This document shows, in pieces, positions 48,748 to 58,226 of a DNA stretch of 64,000 bases; position 1 is the stretch's first letter; each line of letters starts with the position of its first letter. The notes under the pieces were generated by a model. The model was not told the DNA's origin. It searched no databases and saw nothing but the letters and a program-made list of their open reading frames with translations. Origin of the DNA: Fredinandcohnia aciditolerans (GTDB lineage: Bacteria > Bacillota > Bacilli > Bacillales > Bacillaceae_L); NCBI GenBank assembly GCA_003640645.1, contig QGHH01000004.1, forward strand, positions 42,875 through 106,874. Direction: 5' to 3'. The position numbers and the translations under genes were made by a program.

Positions 48748-50232
48748 CTATTCATCAATATCTTTTTTTGTTTCTGCTTTCTTTTGATTAAAACGTTTTT
48801 TATCTTCAGGACGTAAATAACCCGGACGTTTTGCAAGCTGAGAATATGGTAGTCGAATAAATGCATCCTTTAAATCTCCAACACGTAGTGGGTAAATTGG
48901 TTCTAAGAATGGCCGACCTAAAGATGTTAATCGTATTAAATGGGCTAATAGAAAACAAAAACATAGAACAATTCCGATTAATCCCCATAACTGAGAGAAG
49001 ATAAGAAATGGAAAACGAATGATACGGATTGTATTACCCATCGTATAAACGGGTGTTGTAAAAGATGCTAATGCAGCCAGTGCAACCATAATCAACAATA
49101 CATTACTCGTAAGACCTGCTTCAACAGAAGCAGTTCCTATAACGATACCGCCCACGATACCTATTGTTTGACCAACTTTTGCAGGAAGCCTTGCTCCTGC
49201 TTCCCGAAGGAGTTCAATGACGATTTCTAAAAACAATGCCTCTAGAATCGGTGGCAAAGGAACTTCACGCCTTGAGATAACTAAAGTCGCCAGTAGATCC
49301 CTAGGAATTAATTCATGATGATATGTTAGTACAGCGACATAGATCGGCGTTATTAATATTGAAAAGATGACCGAAAAAAGGCGAAGTAACCTAACAAAGG
49401 AAGCGATGTACCAGTTCAAGAAATAGTCTTCAAATGATGAGAAAAACTCAACAAGTGTAGTTGGAGTAATGATGGCTTGTGGTGATCCTTCTGAAATCAC
49501 CACTACCTTCCCCTCAACTAATACAGACGCAACCCTGTCTGGCCGTTCCGTTTCAAGCATTTGCGGGAAGGGTGAATTCGTATTATCAACAATCATTTGT
49601 GATATATAAGAGCTATCACTTATTTGATCAAAGTCAATATCGCTAATTCGTTGTAATACTGTTTGTACATTTTCCTTCTCAACAATATCTTCAATATAAA
49701 CCACTGCTACCTTAGTTTTTGATAATTTACCTACGGTCAGTTCCTTTACCCGTAATTCAGGCACAGGAAGTCGCTTTCGGATTAGGTTTAAATTGGTATC
49801 AAGTGATTCAACAAATGCCTCTTTTGGACCAGTTACACTAAATTCCACTTCAGGCGAGTTAACTGATCTTTTTTCAAATTTCACTGCATCTACAAGTGCA
49901 CAATAACCGTCACTTTTGTGAAACTGAATCATAATACTACCTTGTAAAATCTTATCTTCAATTTCCCTAGGATTTTTTGAAATCACAATTTCCTTGTTTG
50001 GAATAATTGCTTTAAGGTCTCGAATTGAATAGACTTTCGCATAAAGTAAATAAGGTAGTATTTGTTCGTTAATGGTTTTTGTATCAATAATATTTCGTTG
50101 ATAGCAAATCCAATACGGGCGAATTGCTTGTTTATTGAATTGGCAAATGAAATCTTCTGATTTTCGAAAGGTTTGATATATTTCCTCCGTTAACCTTGGT
50201 TTCTTATCTTCCTTTTTGAACCAATTTGCCAT
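48748..50232 (-). CDS. GerA family germinant receptor subunit A
   Basis: A 494-aa GerA protein: N-terminal soluble domain (about 1-290), then five or so TM helices. Diagnostic NSPFPQMLETERPDRVASVLVEGKV in pieces (NSPFPQ, TERPD, VEGKVVVISEGSP). The ATG at 50232 follows AAGGGTG; the GTG at 50241 overlaps the site. First gene of germinant receptor operon 1. Confidence 0.95.
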   Translation of the reverse strand: MANWFKKEDKKPRLTEEIYQTFRKSEDFICQFNKQAIRPYWICYQRNIIDTKTINEQILPYLLYAKVYSIRDLKAIIPNKEIVISKNPREIEDKILQGSIMIQFHKSDGYCALVDAVKFEKRSVNSPEVEFSVTGPKEAFVESLDTNLNLIRKRLPVPELRVKELTVGKLSKTKVAVVYIEDIVEKENVQTVLQRISDIDFDQISDSSYISQMIVDNTNSPFPQMLETERPDRVASVLVEGKVVVISEGSPQAIITPTTLVEFFSSFEDYFLNWYIASFVRLLRLFSVIFSILITPIYVAVLTYHHELIPRDLLATLVISRREVPLPPILEALFLEIVIELLREAGARLPAKVGQTIGIVGGIVIGTASVEAGLTSNVLLIMVALAALASFTTPVYTMGNTIRIIRFPFLIFSQLWGLIGIVLCFCFLLAHLIRLTSLGRPFLEPIYPLRVGDLKDAFIRLPYSQLAKRPGYLRPEDKKRFNQKKAETKKDIDE

Positions 50233-50400
50233 TGCTATCACCCTTTTGCTTTTAACATGTTTCTTGAATTTCTACTTCTTTCCCTCCTGTTAGTTATTCC
50301 ATGAAATGTATGGAAATTATGCATACTATTTCTTCTTACTTTCAATTTATTGGAATGAAAGTAAGGCATGAAAGTAGGTTGTAAGCAAGATACTAAGAGG

Positions 50401-50527
50401 AAAGTGCAAGTGCCTGCATATTGGCGACAAGCGTAAGACAAGCCACTGGCAGAAAGGTGCTTTTACCTTCCGATGCGACCTGAATGAACCTGAGGGCCAT
50501 TGCTGCCAGGAACTAGACAAGAAAAGT
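50401..50527. repeat. Dispersed structured repeat, copy 3
   Basis: AAAGTGCAAGTGCCTGCATA start, GGCGACAAGCGTAAGACAAG, a central hairpin AGAAAGGTGC / TACCTTCC, then CCTGAATGAACCTGAGGGCC and the end GGAACTAGACAAGAAAAG. Same plan as copies 1 and 2. Together with A/T-rich promoter DNA it fills the 315-bp gap between gerA and the protease gene. Confidence 0.75.
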
Positions 50528-50547
50528 GTGGTTGAGGTGATATATCA

Positions 50548-51918
50548 ATGTGGAATAAAAAGAGACTTGCAATAGTAGCATTAATAATTGCTGTTGGGTT
50601 ATCGATTTTCGTTTCTTTTAGATTATTTGACAATAATGGGGATCAAGCTAATTCAAAAACATCTTCAACTCATAGCACTCTCCACCCATTAAAAAATGAA
50701 ACAATCGATACGTCCCCACAGGTGATGAATGTAGACTCCATTCAACTGTACAACAATGTGCAAAAGCAATTAGATAACCATGAAGAAATAGACGTAATTG
50801 ACCATAATGGCAAAGAAAAAAGCCATTACCATCATCATCAAGTTATTGTTGATTTTAAAAATCACTTAAAGAAGGATGAAATTAAACAAATTGAAAAAGA
50901 CATCGAAGGAAAGCTACTTCGCAAACTAGATTCTTCTTATATTTTTGAATCAAATCACATGAAAACACCTGAGATGATTTCTTATTTCGATAGAAGGAAG
51001 GACGTTGAGTTTGCTGAGCCTAACTTTATAATGATGCAAAATCAGCAAGCACCAAATGACCTCCTTTATAACGATTTCCAATGGAATCTACGTATGATTG
51101 ATTCCGAAAATGGCTGGGGTATAACACAGGGATCAGATAAAGTTAAAATAGCCATAATTGATACAGGGGTAGATTTGGATCATCCCGACTTAGTGAACCG
51201 AATTACGGAGGGTTACAACATCCTAAAAGACAATAATGTCCCAGATGATGACAACGGGCATGGTACACATGTTGCTGGAATCATTGCTTCACAAACAAAT
51301 AATCACGAAGGAACTGCAGGAGTCACGTGGTTTAACCCTATTATGCCAATAAAAGTAATGGGCTCAGATGGATATGGATCAACCTTTGACATTGCTCGTG
51401 GTATCATTTGGGCAACTGATCATGGGGCTGATGTAATTAATCTTAGTCTTGGTAATTACCAAGGATCAAAATTGCTGAAACAAGCAGTTGATTATGCATA
51501 TAGACATGACGTTGTGATGGTGGCTGCTTCTGGCAACGATAATTCCAGCCAACCGAGCTACCCATCTGCGTACCCACAAGTATTAAGTGTTGCAGCTGTT
51601 GATTTAAACGGCGATAAAGCAGAATTCTCCAATTATGGAGATTATATCGATGTATCAGCACCAGGAGTGACAATACCGAGCACTTATATTGACGAGCAGT
51701 ATGCCGCATTGTCTGGAACTTCAATGGCAGCACCACATGTTGCTGCGCTGGCTGCCTTAATGCGCTCCATTAATCCAAACCTTTCTAATAAAGAAATCAT
51801 GGAGATTATCAAGGGAACAAGCCTAGATCTTGGTAAAGCGGGAAAAGATATTTATTTTGGCGAGGGATTAATCGATATTGTTCAAGCCCTCGAAAAAGCA
51901 AAAGTAGGAGCCAGTTAA
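50548..51918 (+). CDS. Subtilisin-like serine protease (S8)
   Basis: A 456-aa membrane-anchored or secreted subtilase. N-terminal hydrophobic segment (about 7-25), a propeptide-like domain (about 85-165), then the S8 catalytic domain with Asp205 (IIDTGVDLDHPDL), His238 (NGHGTHVAGI) and Ser392 (GTSMAAPH). GAGGTGAT before the ATG. Substrate not evident; stands alone with its own terminator. It could serve spore or envelope protein processing, but nothing in the sequence settles this. Confidence 0.93.
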   Translation: MWNKKRLAIVALIIAVGLSIFVSFRLFDNNGDQANSKTSSTHSTLHPLKNETIDTSPQVMNVDSIQLYNNVQKQLDNHEEIDVIDHNGKEKSHYHHHQVIVDFKNHLKKDEIKQIEKDIEGKLLRKLDSSYIFESNHMKTPEMISYFDRRKDVEFAEPNFIMMQNQQAPNDLLYNDFQWNLRMIDSENGWGITQGSDKVKIAIIDTGVDLDHPDLVNRITEGYNILKDNNVPDDDNGHGTHVAGIIASQTNNHEGTAGVTWFNPIMPIKVMGSDGYGSTFDIARGIIWATDHGADVINLSLGNYQGSKLLKQAVDYAYRHDVVMVAASGNDNSSQPSYPSAYPQVLSVAAVDLNGDKAEFSNYGDYIDVSAPGVTIPSTYIDEQYAALSGTSMAAPHVAALAALMRSINPNLSNKEIMEIIKGTSLDLGKAGKDIYFGEGLIDIVQALEKAKVGAS

Positions 51919-51944
51919 TTGTTGATCAGTAGTAAGTAACCGTG

Positions 51945-51971
51945 AAAAAGTGGGGCTTCCCCACTTTTTTC
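51945..51971 (+). terminator. Terminator of S8 protease gene
   Basis: The stem AAAAAGTGGGG / CCCCACTTTTTT followed by CTTTTC. Confidence 0.95.
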
Positions 51972-52056
51972 TTTTCACATTCATATTACATCCGATTATG
52001 GATACGATAAAAAATGGAAATCCAATAATGGAAATTTTGTTAATGGAGGGAGGACA

Positions 52057-53748
52057 TTGTCGCAAACTAGAACTCAACAACGAAGTGAGTTTCGTCTCAT
52101 CATAGCTGCCCTCCTACTCATCGTCATTTTTGTATCTCCTTATTTTATCCTTGGTGAGAATGCTCATCTACGAGTTCACGACAACTTAGATTCGAATCTT
52201 GCATGGTATAAGGTTCTTTCAGAAAGCAATCAAATGCTCGGGTCAGTTGATGCCACAATCCCTCAAATTATTAATGGTAATCTTCAACGAGGTGCATTTG
52301 GAACCGAATTTAGCGGAATTGTATGGCTACATGCCGTTTTTCCACCAATGATTGCCTATGGACTGAGCCAGTTTATCACGAGAATCTTTGCGTTTTTAGG
52401 CATGTATTTATTACTAAGAAAGCATTTTCTCACTCGTCATGAATGGGCTTGGATTCGTGTTGGGGTTTCACTAGCCTTTGCCTTAACACCTTTTTGGCCG
52501 TCTGGAATGCTGAGTACACTCGGGATGCCACTTGCTTTATGGGCACTCCTAAATATCCGAGCTGGGGAGAAATCATGGGTAAACTGGTTGACACTGACCT
52601 TACTTCCCTTTTATGCGAGCATTGTTCTTGGATTTTTCTTTTTTCTAAGCGCGATGGGGATTTTATGGCTGATCGATTGCTTCCGCGGCAAGGGTTTGAA
52701 CCTTCGCTTTTTATGGGCACTCATCTATTTCACATTCATTTTTATGGTAGTTGAATATCGACTTGTGTACTCCTTTTTATTTATGGATGAACCAAATAGC
52801 CGGGATGAATATTTTCATGCACGATTATCATTTTTACGTGCTCTCCGTCTATCTCTAAAAAATTATGTACTTGGTCATACCCATGTAATGAGTGTTCATG
52901 GCTTGGTTATTTTGCCAGTTACCATACTTGCTTTGAATGTTGTTATCATGAAGAAAAAATGGAAGCAAGAGAAAGTTTTCCTTTTCTTACATGTCCTTAA
53001 TGCTGTTTTGTCCGTTTGGTATGCCTTTTGGTTTTATAAGGGGTGGGTTCCTTTAACGGAACGATTTCATTTTTTAAACACCTTTAATTTTGCAAGATAC
53101 CATTTTCTAAGGCCAATGGTTATTTATGTTTTGTTTGCTATTTCGTTAAAAATTTTATGGGAATACCGGGTTGGGTGGAAGCGTGCAAGTTTGGTATTCC
53201 TAGCAGCACAGCTAGTAATTGTGGCGTCTTTTAATGAAGAAATTGTATATAAAAACAAGCCATCTTTTCAGCAATTTTTTGCGGAAAAACAATTTGAAGA
53301 AATCAAGGATTACATTGGCTTGCCACAAGAGGAGTATCGTGTAGCTAGCATCGGTCTACATCCTGCTATCGCTCAGTTTAACGGGTTTTATACACTGGAT
53401 ACATACAATAATTTTTATCCCCTTTCTTATAAACACCAGTTTCGGGAAATTATCGCCAAGGAATTGAAAAAGGACAAGAAACTTCGCCAATATTTTGATG
53501 AATGGGGTGGCCGGTGCTACATCTTTTTAGATGAACTTGGCAAGCACTATATGTTTAAAAAAACGTCGAAAAAAGAGATTAAGAAAATGGAACTAAACAT
53601 GAAAGCCTTTTATGAGATGGGTGGGCGGTTTATCATTTCATCTCTTCCTATTCAAAATGCAGACGAAAATCATTTAGTCCTTGAGGATACATTCGATTCT
53701 TCAGAATCTGCATGGAGGGTTTATTTATATCGAGTTTCAATCGATTAA
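52057..53748 (+). CDS. ykoS: YkoS-like polytopic membrane protein (DUF6044)
   Basis: A 563-aa protein with about 11-12 TM helices in the first 390 residues, then a soluble C-terminal domain. Contains an acidic loop after TM1 (RVHDNLDSNLAWYK), the usual place of the catalytic Asp in GT-C type glycosyltransferases. Resembles YkoS of B. subtilis, which neighbours the glycosyltransferase YkoT; here the two are separated by repeat array C. Probably adds sugar to an envelope or lipid acceptor. TTG start after GGAGGGAGG. Confidence 0.8.
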   Translation: MSQTRTQQRSEFRLIIAALLLIVIFVSPYFILGENAHLRVHDNLDSNLAWYKVLSESNQMLGSVDATIPQIINGNLQRGAFGTEFSGIVWLHAVFPPMIAYGLSQFITRIFAFLGMYLLLRKHFLTRHEWAWIRVGVSLAFALTPFWPSGMLSTLGMPLALWALLNIRAGEKSWVNWLTLTLLPFYASIVLGFFFFLSAMGILWLIDCFRGKGLNLRFLWALIYFTFIFMVVEYRLVYSFLFMDEPNSRDEYFHARLSFLRALRLSLKNYVLGHTHVMSVHGLVILPVTILALNVVIMKKKWKQEKVFLFLHVLNAVLSVWYAFWFYKGWVPLTERFHFLNTFNFARYHFLRPMVIYVLFAISLKILWEYRVGWKRASLVFLAAQLVIVASFNEEIVYKNKPSFQQFFAEKQFEEIKDYIGLPQEEYRVASIGLHPAIAQFNGFYTLDTYNNFYPLSYKHQFREIIAKELKKDKKLRQYFDEWGGRCYIFLDELGKHYMFKKTSKKEIKKMELNMKAFYEMGGRFIISSLPIQNADENHLVLEDTFDSSESAWRVYLYRVSID

Positions 53749-53869
53749 GTAATACGGATATTTTTGGCTATTAGGTTGTGGGTATTTTCAAGGAAAGCAT
53801 TAGGACACATTGTTCTTTAATTAGAGGTTTTTATCAGAATCATAGGCTGATTTTGACTTATTTAGACCG

Positions 53870-54300
53870 GTTGGTTATTGTCTGTGTCGCAATCAGGGGG
53901 GCATTCCGACACACTGCGAACGAGGAACATGCTCTCTGTCGCAATCAGGGGTTTATTCCGACTCAAAGCAAACAAAGGGACAGGCTCTCTGTCGCAATCA
54001 GGGGTTTATTCCGACTCAAAGCAAACAAAGGGACATGCTCTCTGTCGCAATCAGGGGTTCTTTCCGACTCAAAGCAAGCAAAGGGACAGGCTCTCTGTCG
54101 CAATCAGGGGCTCTTTCCGACACATTGCGAACGGAGTGACATGCTCTCTGTCGCAATCAGGGGTTCTTTCTGACTCACTTCGAACGAGGAACATGCTCTC
54201 TGTCGCAATCAGGGGGCTTTCCGACACAAAGCAAATGAGTGACATGCTCTCTGTCGCAATCGGGTGCTTATTCCGACAAAGTTCGAACGGGGTGACGATC
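53870..54300. repeat. Array C: tandem 51-53-bp repeats
   Basis: Eight units of CTCTGTCGCAATCAGGGG followed by TTTATTCCGAC or CTTTCCGACAC and a linker such as AAAGCAAACAAAGGGACA. GCAATC starts are at 53889, 53941, 53994, 54047, 54100, 54153, 54204 and 54255 (steps 52, 53, 53, 53, 53, 51, 51). Each unit can pair TGTCG with CGACA; some add TCGCAAT / ATTGCGA. Units alternate in linker type (CAAAGC or TTGCGAAC). It fills most of the 695-bp gap between ykoS and ykoT; the rest (54300-54440) is A/T-rich with the ykoT ribosome binding site. Open frames across it are only repeat translation. Confidence 0.93.
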
Positions 54301-54444
54301 ATTTCAATAACACAATTGACCTAGTTGGACAGGTTTCTTAAATATCAACCAATTACTACCGTTTAAACTCTCAATTTAGATTTTTGCCAATAACAAGGTT
54401 TCAATACAACATAATAACCAAACTTTTCTTAAGGGGGATTCATC

Positions 54445-55476
54445 ATGAATATACCTTTACTTACAATTGTTGTCCCTTGCTATAACGAAGAGGAAGTTCT
54501 TCCTGAATCAATGAAACAACTTAGAGCCCTTCTGGATGATCTTATCGAGGACAAGTTAATTTCCGAAAAAAGTAGACTCTTATTTGTTGATGACGGAAGC
54601 AAGGATCAAACATGGTCAATCATTTATAAACAAGGTCTTGTAGATAATAAAATAAAAGGGTTAAAGTTAGCCAGAAATGTTGGCCACCAAAATGCCCTAC
54701 TTGCAGGTTTGTTTTCCGCAAAGCGTCAGTCAGATTGTCTCGTCTCCATAGATGCCGATTTACAGGATGATATTGAGGTCATACGTGAATTTCTACTTCG
54801 CTTCTCGGAAGGTTATGAAGTTGTTTATGGTGTACGTAAAGAACGAAAGACTGATACTTTCTTTAAGAAGCATTCTGCACAAGGGTTTTACAAGTTAATG
54901 AAATTCATGGGTGTTAACCTTGTCTATAATCATGCCGATTTCCGCTTACTGAGCAGGAGAGCCGTGGAAGCGCTCGAACAATTCGATGAAAGTAACCTAT
55001 TCCTACGAGGAGTGGTTCCTCTAATCGGCTTTCAATCTACATCTGTCTTCTATGACCGAAAAGAACGAATGGCTGGCGAAACAAAGTATCCATTACAAAA
55101 AATGCTCTCCTTTGCTCTTGATGGGATTACATCGTTTAGTGTAACTCCGATTCGCTTAATTTCATTAATGGGGCTGCTTTCGTTCTTTGTTAGCTTATTT
55201 TTTGGGGGTTACTTTTTTTACTTGAAATTTAGTGGACAAACCCAGACAGGCTGGACTTCCCTTATTACCTCGATTTGGTTAATTGGTGGATTGCAGTTGA
55301 TTGCTTTAGGCTTTATCGGAGAATATATCGGAAAAATCTATAAGGAAACAAAGCGTCGGCCAAAGTTCGTTGTCGATATCGATACGTTCAATCTTGCAAT
55401 ACCTGAGGAAGAACCAGAAGCTCCGAAAGAGGGTGGATACTCGATTGATTACAGCCCATTATCTGAAACCAACTAA
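54445..55476 (+). CDS. ykoT: Family 2 glycosyltransferase (YkoT/DPM1-like)
   Basis: A 343-aa GT2 enzyme: IVVPCYNEEEVLPESM near residue 8, FVDDGSKDQTW near 48, the DXD-type motif VSIDADLQDD near 102, then two C-terminal TM helices (about 233-255, 268-290). Such enzymes load a sugar onto undecaprenyl phosphate; with the GtrA flippase-like protein that follows and a YkoS-type GT-C enzyme upstream, a lipid-linked sugar decoration system is likely. AAGGGGG before the ATG. Confidence 0.92.
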   Translation: MNIPLLTIVVPCYNEEEVLPESMKQLRALLDDLIEDKLISEKSRLLFVDDGSKDQTWSIIYKQGLVDNKIKGLKLARNVGHQNALLAGLFSAKRQSDCLVSIDADLQDDIEVIREFLLRFSEGYEVVYGVRKERKTDTFFKKHSAQGFYKLMKFMGVNLVYNHADFRLLSRRAVEALEQFDESNLFLRGVVPLIGFQSTSVFYDRKERMAGETKYPLQKMLSFALDGITSFSVTPIRLISLMGLLSFFVSLFFGGYFFYLKFSGQTQTGWTSLITSIWLIGGLQLIALGFIGEYIGKIYKETKRRPKFVVDIDTFNLAIPEEEPEAPKEGGYSIDYSPLSETN

Positions 55477-55891
55477 CACATTCATCCGCTTTCTCCTAGT
55501 TGGACTTATGAATACCCTTGTTGGACTTTCAAGTATTTTTTTATTATTGCATACAGTAGGTCTCTCTTACTGGCTTTCAACTTTCCTAGGAAATTCAGTT
55601 GGTGCGATCGTCAGTTATCTCTTAAACCGACGCTTTACGTTTAACAGCAAGGCCACATTTGGAAGAAGCATCCCTTTATTTATTTTAGTCATTCTGAGCT
55701 GCTATTTTCTTTCCTATTCAGCAAGTAAATTCATAGCAGGTTTCATTTTACTACCTCACACAAACGAAATAGCTGTCTTGCTTGGAACAGGACTTTACAC
55801 AATGTTAAACTACTTTGGACAAAAGCATATTGTGTTTGCGGGACATAGGGACAGGTCCCTCGTCCCACACAAAAAAAGCACTTTTGATTAA
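55445..55891 (+). CDS. GtrA-like flippase family protein
   Basis: A 148-aa membrane protein with four TM helices (FIRFLLVGLMNTLVGL, GNSVGAIVSYLLNRRFTF), the GtrA/DPMS family thought to flip undecaprenyl-linked sugars. The TTG at 55445, about 7 nt after GAGGGTGG, is the best start, overlapping the end of ykoT by 32 nt and indicating coupling. The last 15 or so residues (RDRSLVPHKKSTFD) are encoded by a GGGACAGGTCCCTCGTCCCAC repeat and the terminator, so they look like a late extension. Confidence 0.87.
   Translation: MITAHYLKPTNTFIRFLLVGLMNTLVGLSSIFLLLHTVGLSYWLSTFLGNSVGAIVSYLLNRRFTFNSKATFGRSIPLFILVILSCYFLSYSASKFIAGFILLPHTNEIAVLLGTGLYTMLNYFGQKHIVFAGHRDRSLVPHKKSTFD
55848..55868. repeat. Short GGGAC repeat, copy 1
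   Basis: GGGACAGGTCCC plus TCGTCCCAC lies within the 3' end of the gtrA-like gene. The core CCTCGTCCCAC recurs at 57148-57158 on the other side of the DD-carboxypeptidase gene. Confidence 0.55.
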
Positions 55892-55904
55892 GTGCTCTTT
55901 TTTA
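55871..55904. terminator. Bidirectional terminator gtrA/DD-carboxypeptidase
   Basis: The stem AAAAAAAGCACTT / AAGTGCTCTTTTTT between two converging genes; it overlaps both stop codons. Confidence 0.92.
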
Positions 55905-57063
55905 TGTTTTTTATTGTTTTTCGAAGATAGACAAGACTTACGCCAAAAAACAGGACCATTAGGATGGCTGGCACTGGGACCTTCGGAGTGATATTGGCTG
56001 GGTTGATTTCAGCGCGGGTATTTAACGCTTCCTTTGGGATATCCATTTTCATCTGTTTTGTTGCAAGAAGTCGGCCATCATCCCCAAGTACCTGTAATAC
56101 ACCTTGGTCGTCCATAGAAATTTGAACTTCCTCATTTTTCATTTGTGTAAATTTCAGTGGCTTGTTCAAATGATAGCTTTCTTTTTTGTCACCGATAAAG
56201 GATTTATCTGCCGCTACTTCTTTTACCTCGAAATTTTCAAAGCCGTAATCTAAAAGCTCAATTGTATCTTCATAAGCAATTTCATTTCGATCAGCTTTTA
56301 AGACAATCGCTATTAAAGACATTTCACCTTTTTCCGCAGTAGTTGAAAGAGTGAATCGCGATTCCTGGACAAAACCTGTTTTTCCACCTGTAATTCCTTC
56401 ATATGGGATTTCACCTCTTAGCATTAAATGGTGGCTATAGAGAGTTGTATCCCAGCTTTCACCATTCCAGGCTAATTCCTTCGTTCCAAATATCTCACGG
56501 AAAACTGGATTTTCCAAAGCATATTTCGTTATTAAAGCAAGGTCATATGCAGTTGTATAGTGATTTTCATTAAATAGACCATGTGGATTAGAAAAATGGG
56601 TCTGTTTGACACCCACTTTCGTTTGCAGGTATGAGTTTAAGGAGTTAGCAAATTTCTCCACACTCCCATCAAGATGCTCCGCAATTGCAACCCCAGCATC
56701 GTTACCCGAATTAATCAGCAATCCTTGGATAAGATGTTTTAGGGTAACCTTTTCCCCTTCTTCCAGGTAGACGCGAGTTCCGCCCGTTTCATAGGCATTT
56801 GCACTAACTGTGACAATATCGTCTAAATTTCCTGTTTCAATTGCATAAATAGCAGTTGCCATTTTCGTTAAACTTGCAGGATATAGTTTCGTATCACTAT
56901 TTTTCTGGTATAGAACTGAACCTGTATTTGCATCTAGTAAAATGACTGAATCACTCTTTATCGTTGGTGCATCAATTTGTTGAGATATTTGAGCAAAAGC
57001 TTGAAAAGGCGAAACAAAAGCCATCACAACTACTAGAACCAAAATCATATAAAGCTGCTTCAT
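55888..57063 (-). CDS. D-alanyl-D-alanine carboxypeptidase (DacF/PBP5 type)
   Basis: A 391-aa S11 peptidase: signal peptide (about 1-24, ending QAFA), SxxK Ser64-Lys67 (SLTK), SxN Ser119-Asn121 (SGN), KTG 228-230, a C-terminal PBP5-like domain and a final TM segment (PVPAILMVLFFGVSLVY) unlike the usual amphipathic helix. Trims pentapeptide side chains of peptidoglycan; may be the sporulation DacF or a vegetative paralogue. Monocistronic. Confidence 0.93.
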   Translation of the reverse strand: MKQLYMILVLVVVMAFVSPFQAFAQISQQIDAPTIKSDSVILLDANTGSVLYQKNSDTKLYPASLTKMATAIYAIETGNLDDIVTVSANAYETGGTRVYLEEGEKVTLKHLIQGLLINSGNDAGVAIAEHLDGSVEKFANSLNSYLQTKVGVKQTHFSNPHGLFNENHYTTAYDLALITKYALENPVFREIFGTKELAWNGESWDTTLYSHHLMLRGEIPYEGITGGKTGFVQESRFTLSTTAEKGEMSLIAIVLKADRNEIAYEDTIELLDYGFENFEVKEVAADKSFIGDKKESYHLNKPLKFTQMKNEEVQISMDDQGVLQVLGDDGRLLATKQMKMDIPKEALNTRAEINPANITPKVPVPAILMVLFFGVSLVYLRKTIKNIKKST

Positions 57064-57139
57064 TTCATTTCTCCCTTTTGGACTTAATGGACATATTTCG
57101 TTGCCCCAATATTGTTTTATCTACTGAGTAAGACAAGAA

Positions 57140-57158
57140 GTGAGACACCTCGTCCCAC
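57140..57158. repeat. Short GGGAC repeat, copy 2
   Basis: GTGAGACACCTCGTCCCAC shares CCTCGTCCCAC with the copy at 55848. Upstream of the DD-carboxypeptidase gene. Confidence 0.5.
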
Positions 57159-57210
57159 GATTTTACATTTACAGGTATTCGAAAGTCAAATTGATTTTTT
57201 GGCGGCATCT

Positions 57211-57250
57211 AAAAAAGACACTCCGCGTGTGATACGCAAAGCGTCTTTTT
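57211..57250. terminator. Terminator after ASCH gene
   Basis: AAAAAGAC / GTCTTTTT closes a hairpin with an inner GCGT / ACGC stem, flanked by A- and T-tracts. Confidence 0.85.
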
Positions 57251-57256
57251 GTATTC

Positions 57257-57970
57257 TTATTTATGATAAGTGTAAATGGAGCTCCATTCATGAATCAACT
57301 TGGTTGCCAATAGATTATCTTTGGCGTATTTTTCCGCTTTAATCAAGAGTTCTTTTTCGTTTACTTTCCCTTCAAAGTCGGGATTTACTTTGTAGTATAT
57401 AAATGTGCTTTCTTCATTTTGTCGAAAACGAACAAATGCCACAAAATCTTTCTCTTTATATACGGAATAATAGTAATCACTAGCCGTCCCAAATAACTCA
57501 AAATCTGTCCAATTGTCGACCTTGAACCGTTCCGCCTCGGACATTGGAACAAGGTGTAAATCTATCTTAACATCTATAAAAATGTCCTTAAGTGTAAAAT
57601 GTTCTACGACTATCACCGTATCTTCATTCAGCTCGTAACCATCCATTTGAAGTGGCTTCTCCCAGCTGAAAATATGATCCTCTATAAATTCATCAAGTGT
57701 GGAATTTTCGCCCATCGCGATTCTCCTACCCACATCACCTTGAATTTCACCAAATCGTATTTCATAAAAATCGGTAATTTGGATGTTTGCCACATGTTCA
57801 TTCCGCTTCGTAAAAGCTTGTATGATATCGCCTGTTTCGCTTTTTTCCTCATCTGGCAATTGATCATACCAAACCTTTGGGGTACAGGTGACTGTCTTCA
57901 CACCACGTAGTACTTCTTCAAGAAGTCTTTCATCATATTCATCTCTACCCCAAAAATCGATTCGTTTCAT
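57257..57970 (-). CDS. ASCH-domain protein with extra C-terminal domain
   Basis: A 237-aa cytosolic protein. The N-terminal part (about 1-130) fits an ASCH domain with GVKTVTCTP (the G-x-K-x-x-T motif) and an acidic centre; ASCH domains bind RNA or act as amidohydrolases. The C-terminal 100 residues (VDNWTDFELFGTASDYYYSVYKEKDFV in pieces) do not match a family I recognise. Monocistronic between terminators. Confidence 0.78.
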   Translation of the reverse strand: MKRIDFWGRDEYDERLLEEVLRGVKTVTCTPKVWYDQLPDEEKSETGDIIQAFTKRNEHVANIQITDFYEIRFGEIQGDVGRRIAMGENSTLDEFIEDHIFSWEKPLQMDGYELNEDTVIVVEHFTLKDIFIDVKIDLHLVPMSEAERFKVDNWTDFELFGTASDYYYSVYKEKDFVAFVRFRQNEESTFIYYKVNPDFEGKVNEKELLIKAEKYAKDNLLATKLIHEWSSIYTYHK

Positions 57971-58226
57971 TCAAATCACCTCTTCCATTACTTGAATTAT
58001 ATAATGGATGGTTTGAAATGAACAACAAAAAACTCGGTAAGCCTCCCCTAAGCCCTGTTAAATAGATGAATACAAACAAATATCCCTTAATTTCCACTGA
58101 AAAATGTCACTCTTTTAACATTCTTTTCAATACATGAAAAAGGTCAGTAAGACACAAATTAAGAAAGGATTCTTGAAAGGGAAGGCCTTTTGAGAATCCA
58201 CAAAAATTCGTCTGGGAGGGTTCCGA

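Noticed and set aside
53778-54324. Two overlapping open frames of 131 and 148 aa in array C
   Set aside because: The peptide repeats (SLSQSG, CRNQG) only mirror the DNA repeat; all frames stay open because the unit lacks stops.
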